A stretch of DNA of 64,000 bases from Streptomyces radicis (GTDB lineage: Bacteria > Actinomycetota > Actinomycetes > Streptomycetales > Streptomycetaceae). The stretch is taken from positions 1-64,000 of the forward strand of contig NZ_RBDY01000016.1 of assembly GCF_003626575.1 (NCBI RefSeq). Reading direction: 5' to 3'. Numbering within the stretch: the first letter of the stretch is position 1; the number at the start of each line of letters is the position of its first letter. The translations under genes and the position numbers were made by a program. Shown here piece after piece: positions 19,801 to 27,010 of the stretch. A model generated the notes under the pieces. It was given only the letters and a program-made list of their open reading frames with translations, was not told the origin of the DNA and did not search any database.

Positions 19801-21494
19801 ACCATCTCCTCGTCCAGCTCGCCCACCCGGCCGCCGCCCTTCCTGGGGTCGGCCCCGGCGAGGAAGACACCGAACAGGCCACGGTCGGGGATCGTGCCGC
19901 CCGAGGTGACGGCGAGCCGCTGGGCGCCCGGGCGGGCGGTGAGGGTGTGCGCGACGCGGTCCCAGACCAGCCGGGGCCGCAACTCGGCGAACGCGTCCGA
20001 CGGATAGCGCCCGGCCAGCATGTCGAGCACCCCGTGGTACGCCGACTCGGGCAGCGCGGCGAACGGGGCGGCCCTGCGGACCAGCGCCAGCAGCTCGTCG
20101 ACGTCCCACGGGTCCATCGCGACCATGGCGACCAGCTGCTGGGCCAGCACGTCCAGGGGGTTGGCCGGGACGCGCAGCGACTCGATGGCCCCGGCCCGCA
20201 TCCGCTCGGTGACCACGGCCGACTGCACCAGGTCCCCGCGGTACTTGGGGAAGACGACGCCCGCGGAGACCGCGCCGACCTGGTGCCCGGCGCGGCCGAC
20301 CCGCTGGAGCCCCGAGGCCACCGAGGGCGGGGACTCGACCTGGACCACCAGGTCGACCGCGCCCATGTCGATGCCGAGCTCCAGGCTCGAGGTGGCGACG
20401 ACGGCCGGGAGCCGCCCGGCCTTGAGGTCCTCCTCGATGAGCGCCCGCTGCTCCTTGGAGACCGAGCCGTGGTGGGCGCGGGCCAGCAGGGGAGCGGCGC
20501 CCCTGGCCGCGCCCGAGCCGCCCATCAGCGCGGCGGGGGAGTGCTCCTCGGGCAGGGGCTGGCCGGTGGCGCGCTCGTGGGCGATCCCGTTCATCCGGTT
20601 GCACAGACGCTCGGCGAGCCGCCGGGAGTTGGCGAAGACGATCGTCGAGCGGTGCGCCCGCACCAGGTCGACGATGCGCTCCTCGACCGAGGGCCAGATG
20701 GACGGCACCGCGCCGGAGCCCGGGGCGTCGGGCACGGGGGAGCCCCCCAACTCGCCCATGTCCTCCACGGGGACCACGACGGAGAGCCGGAACTCCTTGC
20801 CCGAGGGCGGCTGGACGACCGTCGCCCTGCGCTGCGGGGAGAGGAAGCGGGCGACCTCGTCCACCGGGCGCACGGTGGCGGAGAGCCCGATGCGGCGGGC
20901 CGGGCGGTGCAGCAGGGCGTCGAGGCGCTCCAGACTCAGCGCGAGGTGGGCGCCGCGCTTGGTGCCCGCGACGGCGTGCACCTCGTCAAGGATGACGGTC
21001 TCCACGCCGGTCAGGGTGTCCCTGGCGGCGGAGGTCAGCATCAGGAAGAGCGACTCGGGGGTGGTGATCAGGATGTCGGGGGGCCTGCGGGCCAGGGAGC
21101 GCCGGTCGGCCGCGGGGGTGTCGCCGGTGCGGATGCCGACCCTGATGTCGGGCTCGGGCAGGCCGAGGCGGACCGACTCCTGCCGGATGCCGGTCAGGGG
21201 GCTTCGGAGATTCCGCTCGACGTCGACGGCCAGGGCCTTGAGCGGGGAGACGTACAGCACGCGGCAGCGCTTGTGCGGCTCGGCGGGCGGGGGCGTGGCG
21301 GCCAGCCGGTCCAGCGAGGCGAGGAAGGCGGCCAGCGTCTTGCCCGAGCCGGTGGGCGCCACGACCAGGGCGTCGGACTCCTCGGCGATCGCCCGCCAGG
21401 CGCCCTCCTGCGCGGCGGTGGGCGCCTCGAAGGCGCGCGAGAACCAGGCCCGGGTCGCCGGTGAGAAGGAGTCGAGCGCCGCGCGTGGATCCAT
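16824..21494 (-). CDS. lhr: Lhr-family DNA/RNA helicase
   Basis: A 1556-residue superfamily-2 helicase used in DNA repair. Walker A APTGSGKT is at 46-53 and the DEVH box at 170-173. The helicase core, winged-helix and Lhr domains are followed by the long C-terminal part of full-length bacterial Lhr (usually about 1500 residues). The frame is open to 21548, but ATG 21494 gives the usual N-terminus and lies exactly where transcription from the upstream damage-type promoter should begin. It is divergent from the small gene at 21547. Confidence 0.92.
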   Translation of the reverse strand: MDPRAALDSFSPATRAWFSRAFEAPTAAQEGAWRAIAEESDALVVAPTGSGKTLAAFLASLDRLAATPPPAEPHKRCRVLYVSPLKALAVDVERNLRSPLTGIRQESVRLGLPEPDIRVGIRTGDTPAADRRSLARRPPDILITTPESLFLMLTSAARDTLTGVETVILDEVHAVAGTKRGAHLALSLERLDALLHRPARRIGLSATVRPVDEVARFLSPQRRATVVQPPSGKEFRLSVVVPVEDMGELGGSPVPDAPGSGAVPSIWPSVEERIVDLVRAHRSTIVFANSRRLAERLCNRMNGIAHERATGQPLPEEHSPAALMGGSGAARGAAPLLARAHHGSVSKEQRALIEEDLKAGRLPAVVATSSLELGIDMGAVDLVVQVESPPSVASGLQRVGRAGHQVGAVSAGVVFPKYRGDLVQSAVVTERMRAGAIESLRVPANPLDVLAQQLVAMVAMDPWDVDELLALVRRAAPFAALPESAYHGVLDMLAGRYPSDAFAELRPRLVWDRVAHTLTARPGAQRLAVTSGGTIPDRGLFGVFLAGADPRKGGGRVGELDEEMVYESRVGDVFTLGTTSWRIEDITRDRVLVTPAPGIAGRLPFWKGDQLGRPLELGRALGAFLREIGGLDDGAARERLASAGLDAWAVDNVLAYLGEQRQACGHVPDDRTIVVERFRDELGDWRVVVHSPFGAQVHAPWALALGARIGERFGLDAQVMHADDGIVLRLPDADLLATEAAFDLDAPGAVTGPADAAFDDAKAPVGAADVLLDPGEVDQVVTDQIGASALFAARFRECAARALLLPRRAPGRRTPLWQQRQRAHQLLSVAAEFGSFPIVLEAVRECLQDVFDVPGLTELMRDIEARRVRLVEVTTRDPSPFARSLLFGYVAQYLYEGDSPLAERRAAALSLDSRLLAELLGQAELRELLDPDVLAQLERELRWLTEERRVKDAEGVADLLRVLGPLTDEELAERGARPEWAESLAAARRALRVRVAGRVHWAAIEDAGRLRDALGAALPVGVPEAFTEPVGDPLGDLLSRYARTHGPFTSAQLGARFGLGSAVTDGVLHRLAAEGRLVQGEFRPGGAGHEWCDPTVLRRLRRRSLAALREEVEPVPPTALAAFLPPWQHVGEPGRGGLRGIEGLVRAIEQLQGAPVPASALERLVLPSRVSGYAPPLLDELTASGEVVWAGAGALPGKDGWVALYPADTAPLLLPPPHPLELSPLHRAVLDALSGGYGLFFRQIAEQVGAAGHEASDAALTEAVWELAWSGRLTNDTLGPLRALLGSGRTAGSVAHRGRRATPRGRYGSLAIGGGRRPTASRSGPPTVAGRWSLAPVPEADATLRAHALARTLLDRHGVVTRGAVTAEGVTGGFSAAYRVLSAFEDSGQARRGYVVEGLGAAQFAMDGAVDRLRALSASAERGGAAHGPRALVLAAADPANAYGAALPWPEPPMGAGHKPGRKAGALVVLVDGRLTLYLERGGRTLLAWPDEAAEAPEEAPRAAAEALSRAAREGAIGALTVERVNGSSVLADPVWTGRLEAAGFHATPRGLRLRP

Positions 21495-21500
21495 GGCTCC

Positions 21501-21523
21501 ATCGTGCACCCCGCCACTGACAT
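21501..21523 (-). promoter_or_regulatory. PafBC-type DNA-damage promoter of lhr
   Basis: Read on the minus strand, ATGTCAGTGGC is followed after six bases by CACGAT. This agrees with the RecA-independent damage promoter TTGTCAGTGGC-N6-TAnnnT in ten of the first eleven positions, with the A and last T of the -10. The -10 ends six bases before the lhr ATG, so the mRNA would be leaderless or nearly so. Confidence 0.7.
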
Positions 21524-21546
21524 CGGGCGGGCGCGATACTGGGACC

Positions 21547-21741
21547 ATGCGGTTGACGGACTTCTGGGAGCGGATGACCGAGCGTTTCGGGCCCGCCTAT
21601 GTGGATTCATTCGCCCGCGACCACGTGATGGCGGAGCTCGGCGGGCGGACGGTCGTCGAGGCGCTGGACGCGGGGTGGGACACCAAGGACGTCTGGCGCG
21701 CTGTCTGCACGGCCTTCGATGTCCCGCCGCACCTGCGGTGA
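21547..21741 (+). CDS. DUF3046 small protein
   Basis: A 64-residue protein of the actinobacterial DUF3046 family, recognised by the R-L-T-D-F-W-E-R-M start and the later D-P-K-x-V-W-R-A-like stretch (here D-T-K-D-V-W-R-A-V-C). It is found beside recA in many actinobacteria. Function is unknown. The conserved position between lhr and recA suggests a link to DNA metabolism, but nothing in the sequence shows it. It starts 52 bp from the divergent lhr start. Confidence 0.85.
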   Translation: MRLTDFWERMTERFGPAYVDSFARDHVMAELGGRTVVEALDAGWDTKDVWRAVCTAFDVPPHLR

Positions 21742-21802
21742 CGGCCCCCGGACGACGGCCGGCGGGGCGGTCGGTGGGCCCTGGATCGCTTGACACACAA
21801 AT

Positions 21803-21816
21803 CGAACGGCCATTCT
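21803..21816 (+). promoter_or_regulatory. Degenerate LexA (SOS) box of recA
   Basis: CGAAC-GGCC-ATTCT matches CGAAC-N4-GTTCG at eight of ten fixed positions. A similar weak box (GAAC-N4-ATTC) is known upstream of other Streptomyces recA genes. It lies about 90 bp before the recA start. Confidence 0.6.
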
Positions 21817-21837
21817 TATGGGAAGGGCAATCGGCGA

Positions 21838-21860
21838 TTGTCAGTGGCGGGCGTTAGCGT
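21838..21860 (+). promoter_or_regulatory. PafBC-type (RecA-independent) promoter of recA
   Basis: TTGTCAGTG, eight further bases and TAGCGT give an almost perfect match to the RecA-NDp/PafBC promoter TTGTCAGTG-N8-TAnnnT. Transcription would start about 36 bases before the recA ATG. Confidence 0.85.
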
Positions 21861-21903
21861 CCGTGATGTGAAGCGATCTCATCAGACGGACCGGGTGGCA
21901 CCC

Positions 21904-23046
21904 ATGGCAGGTACAGACCGCGAGAAGGCACTCGACGCCGCTCTCGCCCAGATTGAGCGGCAGTTCGGCAAGGGCGCGGTGATGCGCCTGGGCGAGCGGC
22001 CCGACGAGCCGGTCGAGATCATCCCCACCGGCTCCACGGCCCTCGATGTGGCCCTCGGCGTGGGCGGGTTGCCCCGCGGCCGGGTCGTCGAGGTCTTCGG
22101 CCCCGAGGCCTCGGGCAAGACGACCCTGACCCTGCACGCGGTGGCCAACGCCCAACGGGCGGGCGGCACCGTGGCGTTCGTGGACGCCGAGCACGCCCTC
22201 GACCCGGAGTACGCCAAGCGGCTCGGCGTGGACGTGGACCAGCTGATCCTCTCCCAGCCGGACAACGGCGAGCAGGCGCTGGAGATCACGGACATGCTGA
22301 TCCGCTCGGGGGCGCTCGACCTCATCGTCATCGACTCCGTGGCCGCCCTGGTGCCGCGCGCCGAGATCGAGGGCGAGATGGGTGACTCGCACGTCGGCCT
22401 CCAGGCCCGGCTGATGAGCCAGGCCCTGCGGAAGATCACCGGCGCGCTCAACCAGTCGAAGACCACCGCGATCTTCATCAACCAGCTCAGGGAGAAGGTC
22501 GGCGTGATGTTCGGCTCCCCCGAGACGACCACGGGTGGCCGGGCGCTGAAGTTCTACGCCTCGGTGCGGCTGGACATCCGGCGCATCGAGACGCTCAAGG
22601 ACGGCACCGACGCGGTGGGCAACCGCACGCGGGTCAAGGTCGTCAAGAACAAGGTGGCGCCCCCGTTCAAGCAGGCCGAGTTCGACATCCTCTACGGCAC
22701 CGGCATCAGCCGCGAGGGCGGGCTGATCGACATGGGCGTGGAGCACGGCTTCATCCGGAAGTCCGGCGCCTGGTACACCTACGAGGGCGACCAGCTCGGC
22801 CAGGGCAAGGAGAACGCGAGGAACTTCCTGCGGGACAACCCCGACCTGGCGGACGAGATCGAGAGGAAGATCAAGGAGAAGCTCGGCATCGGCCCGAAGG
22901 CCGACGTTCCCGAGCAGGCGGCCGACGCCCCCGCGGGCGCGCCCGCCAAGGGCGCGGCCCCGGCCGGGGCCACCGCCACCGCGACGGTCGCCGCGCCGCC
23001 CGCCAAGGTGTCCCGGGCCGCCAAGCCCGCGGCCGCCAAGAGCTGA
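21904..23046 (+). CDS. recA: Recombinase RecA
   Basis: A 380-residue recombinase that forms filaments on single-stranded DNA, drives homologous pairing and triggers LexA self-cleavage. Walker A GPEASGKT is at 66-73. The whole family core is intact. The C-terminus has an Ala/Lys/Pro-rich tail typical of Streptomyces RecA. ATG 21904 is chosen because family members start M-A-G-T-D-R-E-K-A-L; the frame is open upstream to 21790 but that would run through the promoter. recX starts two bases after the stop codon. Confidence 0.97.
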   Translation: MAGTDREKALDAALAQIERQFGKGAVMRLGERPDEPVEIIPTGSTALDVALGVGGLPRGRVVEVFGPEASGKTTLTLHAVANAQRAGGTVAFVDAEHALDPEYAKRLGVDVDQLILSQPDNGEQALEITDMLIRSGALDLIVIDSVAALVPRAEIEGEMGDSHVGLQARLMSQALRKITGALNQSKTTAIFINQLREKVGVMFGSPETTTGGRALKFYASVRLDIRRIETLKDGTDAVGNRTRVKVVKNKVAPPFKQAEFDILYGTGISREGGLIDMGVEHGFIRKSGAWYTYEGDQLGQGKENARNFLRDNPDLADEIERKIKEKLGIGPKADVPEQAADAPAGAPAKGAAPAGATATATVAAPPAKVSRAAKPAAAKS

Positions 23047-23048
23047 CG

Positions 23049-23657
23049 GTGACCCGGCGCAGCGAGTGGCCGGAGCGCCCACCACCCCGAGACCGCGGTG
23101 GCCCCTCGACGTCGAGGGCCGACGAGGGGCCACCGCGCACGCCACGTGACCCGGTCGAGCGGGCGCGGGCGATCAGCCTGCGGCTGCTCACCGGGACCCC
23201 GCGCACCCGGCGGCAGTTGGCCGACGCCCTGCGCGAGCGGGACATCCCGGACGAGGCGATCGACACCGTCCTCGACCGCTTCGAGGAGGTGGGGCTCATC
23301 GACGACGCGGCGTTCGCGGCGGCGTGGGTGGAGTCCCGGCACCACGGGCGGGGCCTCGCGGGCCGTTCGCTCGCCCGCGAGCTGCGCACCAAGGGCGTGG
23401 CGGCGCCGGTGATCGACGAGGCGGTCGCCCGACTCGACCCCGAGCGCGAGGAGGAGACCGCCCGCGCCCTGGTGGAGCGCAGGCTGCGCGCCACGCGGGG
23501 CGTCGAGCCGGTCAAGCGGCTGCGGCGGCTGGTCGGCGTGCTGGCCCGCAAGGGATACGCCGAGGAGCTGGCCGTCCGGGTGGTCCGCGAGGCGCTGGCG
23601 GCCGAGGCCGCCGAGGCCCCCGGGACCACCGACGAGCGGTGGCGGGACGGCTTCTAG
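23049..23657 (+). CDS. recX: Regulatory protein RecX
   Basis: A 202-residue RecX, which binds RecA filaments and limits their activity. Three-helix RecX repeats are visible between about 40 and 190 (R-A-R-A-I-S-L-R-L-L-T then D-D-A-A-F-A-A-A-W-V-E-S-R). The first 35 residues are Pro/Arg-rich and unlike the family. Their DNA encodes a perfect hairpin. GTG follows the recA stop by two bases, so the genes form one transcription unit. The stop overlaps the convergent monooxygenase stop by 4 nt. Confidence 0.93.
   Translation: MTRRSEWPERPPPRDRGGPSTSRADEGPPRTPRDPVERARAISLRLLTGTPRTRRQLADALRERDIPDEAIDTVLDRFEEVGLIDDAAFAAAWVESRHHGRGLAGRSLARELRTKGVAAPVIDEAVARLDPEREEETARALVERRLRATRGVEPVKRLRRLVGVLARKGYAEELAVRVVREALAAEAAEAPGTTDERWRDGF
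23094..23137 (+). promoter_or_regulatory. Candidate attenuator hairpins at the recA-recX junction
   Basis: The arms 23094-23108 and 23123-23137 are exact 15-bp reverse complements. A second perfect palindrome, 23103-23118, uses part of the left arm, so the two folds exclude each other. The elements lie within the first 30 codons of recX and no T run follows. Confidence 0.55.
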
Positions 23658-25228
23658 CCCTCGGCGGCTTCCGGGGCGGGGTCGGGGACGGCGCGCAGGG
23701 CGGCCGCGCAGGCGCGCAGGGACGGCTGGTCGGCGCCCGGCAGGGCGGCGGCCAGGTGCCCGTCGGGGCGGACCACGAGCAGCGTGTGCGGAGCGGCCCC
23801 GGGGTAGTCCTCGGTCACGAGCAGCTCGGCGGGCAGCGCCAAGGTGCCGGTGGCGGCGGCCAGTTCGGGCATGAGCCCGGCCGAGAGCCAGTGCCGGGCG
23901 TCCCACACCCGGGCCCCCGGCGCGGTCAGGACCAGCAGCAGCGGCCCGCCCAGGCGTTCGCGCAGCATGCGCGTCTCGCCCTCCAGGGTGATCACCGGCA
24001 CATCGGCGACCGGCGCGCCGACGGGGGTGTCCGTCGTGGTGCCCCGGCGCGGCGCGCAGGCGAGGGGCGAGGCGCCGTACCGCGCGGGGCCGCCCAGGGT
24101 GCCCCGGCCCAGATGGCTGTCGGACAGCAGCGCGAGGCGGCCACCGCTCCGCCCCGTGAGCCGCCCCTTGAGACCGCCCCCGCCGCGCACCAGGGGCAGC
24201 GCCTGGTCGACGGCGCGCAGCCGCGCGCCGACCGCTGTGCGCCGCTCGGCCTGGTAGCTGTCGAGGAGGGAGTCGGCGTTGCCCTCGTGGCAGGCGACGG
24301 CCAGCTTCCAGGAGAGGTTGTCGACGTCCCGCAGCCCCTCGGCGACCTGTTGCGTGCCGAGCGCCCCCAGCAGGTGCGCGGCGTCCCCGGCGAGAAAGGC
24401 GGGCCCCGAGCGCCAGGCGCGGGCCAGCCGCTGGTGGCAGACGTGGACGCCGGTGTCGAGCAGCTCGTAGGGCGGCACCTCGCCCTCGTGCCACGCGGCG
24501 AGCGTGCTGTGCACCCGGTCGAGCAGGGCGTCGGGGGTGACGAGGCCGTCGTCCCGCGGCAGCGGCCAGTCCAGGCGCCACACGTCCCCCGGCAGCGGCC
24601 GGGCCGTGACCTCCCCCGCGGGCAGCCCCCGGTGCAGCCCCGCCTCGCCGGGCCAGGGCAGCTCGGCGCCCACCGCGGCGACGGCGAAGCGCTCGACGCC
24701 GGTGCGCCCGGGGAAGGGGACGCGCAGCAGCTTGCGGACGGTGGAGCGGGGCCCGTCGCAGCCGACGAGGTGGCTGCCGCGCCACTGCCGTTCTTCGTCG
24801 CGCCGCCCCTCGGGGGCGCGGGCGACCGAGCGGGCCACCAGCTCCCTGCCGCGTTGCTCGAGGTCGACGACGCGGTGCCCCCGGGCGACGCGGATCAGCT
24901 CCTGGCGGGCGACGGCGTCGCGCAGGGCCCGCTCCAGCGCGTGCTGCGGCACATGGCGCGGCGCGTCATCGGGGGCGACCGGCCGGTGGAGCACGGTCCT
25001 GCCGCGTTGGGTGACCCGCCACGCCTCCCAGGCGGGGGCCTGGCCGCCCAGGCCCGGCAGCCCGGCCCAGTGCGCCACGTCGGGGGGCAGCACACAGGTG
25101 CGGGCGAGGCGCACGGGGGGTGGTTCATCCGCGCCGTCCAGGAGGACGGTCGGGACGCCGTGCCCGGCCAGGGCGAGCGCCAGCGCGAGCCCGACGGGGC
25201 CCGCGCCGGCGATGATCACGGGCAGCAC
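23654..25228 (-). CDS. FAD-dependent aromatic-ring monooxygenase
   Basis: A 524-residue flavoprotein hydroxylase of the PheA/TfdB (group A) family. The N-terminal Rossmann motif G-A-G-P-V-G lies at about 8-13 and the second FAD motif G-D-A-A-H near the middle (FLAGDAAH). A thioredoxin-like C-terminal domain follows. The substrate is unknown. Such enzymes oxidise phenols or polyketide aromatics. It starts with GTG. It lies between the glu operon terminator and recX and has no obvious partner gene. A 21-bp inverted repeat upstream may be an operator. Confidence 0.85.
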   Translation of the reverse strand: MLPVIIAGAGPVGLALALALAGHGVPTVLLDGADEPPPVRLARTCVLPPDVAHWAGLPGLGGQAPAWEAWRVTQRGRTVLHRPVAPDDAPRHVPQHALERALRDAVARQELIRVARGHRVVDLEQRGRELVARSVARAPEGRRDEERQWRGSHLVGCDGPRSTVRKLLRVPFPGRTGVERFAVAAVGAELPWPGEAGLHRGLPAGEVTARPLPGDVWRLDWPLPRDDGLVTPDALLDRVHSTLAAWHEGEVPPYELLDTGVHVCHQRLARAWRSGPAFLAGDAAHLLGALGTQQVAEGLRDVDNLSWKLAVACHEGNADSLLDSYQAERRTAVGARLRAVDQALPLVRGGGGLKGRLTGRSGGRLALLSDSHLGRGTLGGPARYGASPLACAPRRGTTTDTPVGAPVADVPVITLEGETRMLRERLGGPLLLVLTAPGARVWDARHWLSAGLMPELAAATGTLALPAELLVTEDYPGAAPHTLLVVRPDGHLAAALPGADQPSLRACAAALRAVPDPAPEAAEG

Positions 25229-25258
25229 AGGACGTATGCAACGGCAGCGGATGAGAGG

Positions 25259-25279
25259 GCGTCAAGTCGGCCTTGACGC
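25259..25279. promoter_or_regulatory. Inverted repeat upstream of the monooxygenase gene
   Basis: GCGTCAAG and CTTGACGC are perfect 8-bp arms around a 5-nt spacer, 31 bp upstream of the monooxygenase start. The size and position suit a regulator binding site. TTGACG on the minus strand could also be part of a -35 element. Confidence 0.5.
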
Positions 25280-25283
25280 GGGC

Positions 25284-25327
25284 GGGTTGTCGCGGGACCG
25301 GCCGTGGCCGGCCCCGCGCGACGACCC
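25284..25327 (-). terminator. Terminator after gluD
   Basis: A long G+C stem with small bulges and a 4-nt loop at 25303-25306 pairs 25284-25302 with 25307-25327. It sits directly after the gluD stop and before the next gene on the same strand, so it separates the glu operon from the monooxygenase. Confidence 0.65.
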
Positions 25328-25328
25328 A

Positions 25329-26240
25329 CTACGTCTTGGCGAGGCCGCCGGGACCCGGCACGTCGCCCGCCGCGTCCAACTCGTCCGTCACCGTGGTGGA
25401 CAGCACGGCACCCGTGCCCCGCTTGCCGCGCCGTATCCGGCCCTCGAGCCAGCTGGCGAAGCTGGTGAGCAGGAAGTTCAGCACGATGAAGATCACGGCG
25501 ATCACGGTGAACGCCGCCAGCAGGTTGGCGAAGTTGCCGTCGATCAGGCCGACGCTGTCCAGGAGCTCGCTGTAGCCCAGCATCGCGCCGCCGAGCGCGG
25601 TGTCCTTGACGATGACGACCAGCTGGCTGACGATCGCGGGCAGCATCGCGGTGACCGCCTGCGGCAGCAGCACGAACAGCATGATCTGCCCCTTGCGCAT
25701 GCCGATCGCCTTGGCCGCGTCGGTCTGCCCCCTGGGCAGCGCGAGCACGCCCGCGCGCACGACCTCGGCGAGCACCGAGGCGTTGTACAGCACCAGGCCG
25801 GTCACCACCGCGTACAGCGGCCGCACGTCGCGGTCGATGTCGGTCCACATCGCGTACGCCTCGTTGGCGAACAGCATCAGCAGCAGCACCGGGATCGCGC
25901 GGAAGAACTCGACGACGGTGCCCGCGGGGATCCGCACCCACGCGTGGTCCGAGAGCCGCCCGATGCCGAGCGCGGCGCCGAGCGGCAGGGCGATCAGCAT
26001 GGAGAGGCCCGCGGCGATCAGGGTGTTCTGGAGGCCGGGGAGGATGAACGTCGTCCACACGTTGCCGTTGGTGAAGAACGGCTCCCACTGGTCCCAGTCC
26101 AGCTCGCCGTTGTCCTCCAGGACGCTCAGCACCCACCCCGCGCCCGCCGCCAGGACCACGAGGAAGACGACGGCGATGAGGACGTTCCGGCGTCGGGCGC
26201 GGGGCCCTGGGGCGTCGTACAGAACGGAGAGATCGCTCAT
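25329..26240 (-). CDS. gluD: Glutamate ABC transporter permease GluD
   Basis: A 303-residue inner-membrane permease of the polar amino acid (HisMQ) type. The EAA-loop region is visible as L-P-R-G-Q-T-D-A-A-K-A-I-G-M. An N-terminal cytoplasmic stretch precedes the first membrane helix, and the C-terminus is a short charged tail. ATG overlaps the gluC stop (ATGA). It pairs with GluC to form the channel of the GluABCD glutamate uptake system. Confidence 0.9.
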   Translation of the reverse strand: MSDLSVLYDAPGPRARRRNVLIAVVFLVVLAAGAGWVLSVLEDNGELDWDQWEPFFTNGNVWTTFILPGLQNTLIAAGLSMLIALPLGAALGIGRLSDHAWVRIPAGTVVEFFRAIPVLLLMLFANEAYAMWTDIDRDVRPLYAVVTGLVLYNASVLAEVVRAGVLALPRGQTDAAKAIGMRKGQIMLFVLLPQAVTAMLPAIVSQLVVIVKDTALGGAMLGYSELLDSVGLIDGNFANLLAAFTVIAVIFIVLNFLLTSFASWLEGRIRRGKRGTGAVLSTTVTDELDAAGDVPGPGGLAKT

Positions 26241-26911
26241 CGCTTCACCGCCGCGCGCTTGGCGACCCAGCCGAGGAACAGGCCGGTCGGGAGGGTCAGG
26301 ACGATGAAACCGAAGGCGAACAGGATGGCGATCGGCACCAGTTGGGCCTCCTGCTCGATCATGTCACGCATCAGCAGGGCGGCCTCGGCGACGCCGATGG
26401 CGGCGGCCACCGTGGTGTTCTTGGTCAGGGCGATCAGCACGTTGGCCAGCGGCGCGACCACCGCGCGGAACGCCTGGGGCAGCACGATCAGTGTGAGCAC
26501 CTGTGTGAAGCTCAGCCCGAGTGCCCTGGCGGCCTCGGCCTGCCCGACAGGCACCGTGTTGATCCCGGACCGCAGCGCCTCGCACACGAACGTCGAGGTG
26601 TAGAGGACGAATCCGAGGACGGCCAGCCTGAACGACAGCGACTGGGTGCCGAAGTCGGCCCACATCGTCATCCCCAGCGTGTAGGCGAGGAGCTGAGAGC
26701 AGGCCACGATGATCAGGGTCAGCGGGGTGTTCCGGAAGACGTGCACATACACGGTGCCGAACGCCCGCATGATCGGGACGGGGCTGACGCGCATCGCGGC
26801 GAGGATCGTTCCCCATATGAGGGAGCCGATCCCCGAGAGGACGGTGAGCTGCACCGTCGTCCAGAACGCTCCGAACAGGTCATACCTGTCGAGGTCAAGG
26901 AAGTCGAACAC
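26237..26911 (-). CDS. gluC: Glutamate ABC transporter permease GluC
   Basis: A 224-residue HisMQ-family permease with the loop V-P-V-G-Q-A-E-A-A-R-A-L-G-L that contacts the ATPase. GTG is the start, with only a weak Shine-Dalgarno. It is separated from gluB by 99 bp that hold a strong hairpin, and it overlaps gluD by 4 nt, so the permeases are probably made at lower levels than the binding protein. Confidence 0.9.
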   Translation of the reverse strand: MFDFLDLDRYDLFGAFWTTVQLTVLSGIGSLIWGTILAAMRVSPVPIMRAFGTVYVHVFRNTPLTLIIVACSQLLAYTLGMTMWADFGTQSLSFRLAVLGFVLYTSTFVCEALRSGINTVPVGQAEAARALGLSFTQVLTLIVLPQAFRAVVAPLANVLIALTKNTTVAAAIGVAEAALLMRDMIEQEAQLVPIAILFAFGFIVLTLPTGLFLGWVAKRAAVKR

Positions 26912-26954
26912 GGAATCTCGCAGTCTCGCCCTGGGGGCGGATGGCGGAAGAGGG

Positions 26955-26989
26955 CGTGGCGCGCCGCCCGCCGTGAGCGGCGCGCCACG
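26955..26989 (-). promoter_or_regulatory. 13-bp perfect hairpin between gluB and gluC
   Basis: The arms 26955-26967 and 26977-26989 are exact reverse complements with a 9-nt loop. Such stems after a binding-protein gene commonly protect the upstream mRNA or terminate part of the transcripts. No T run is seen. Confidence 0.7.
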
Positions 26990-27010
26990 GTGGCCGTGAA
27001 CGGGCCAGGG

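Noticed and set aside
16857..21464. Long open frame on the plus strand (1535 codons) antisense to lhr
   Set aside because: It encodes Arg/Gly/Ala-rich sequence without any motif, while lhr has all helicase motifs.
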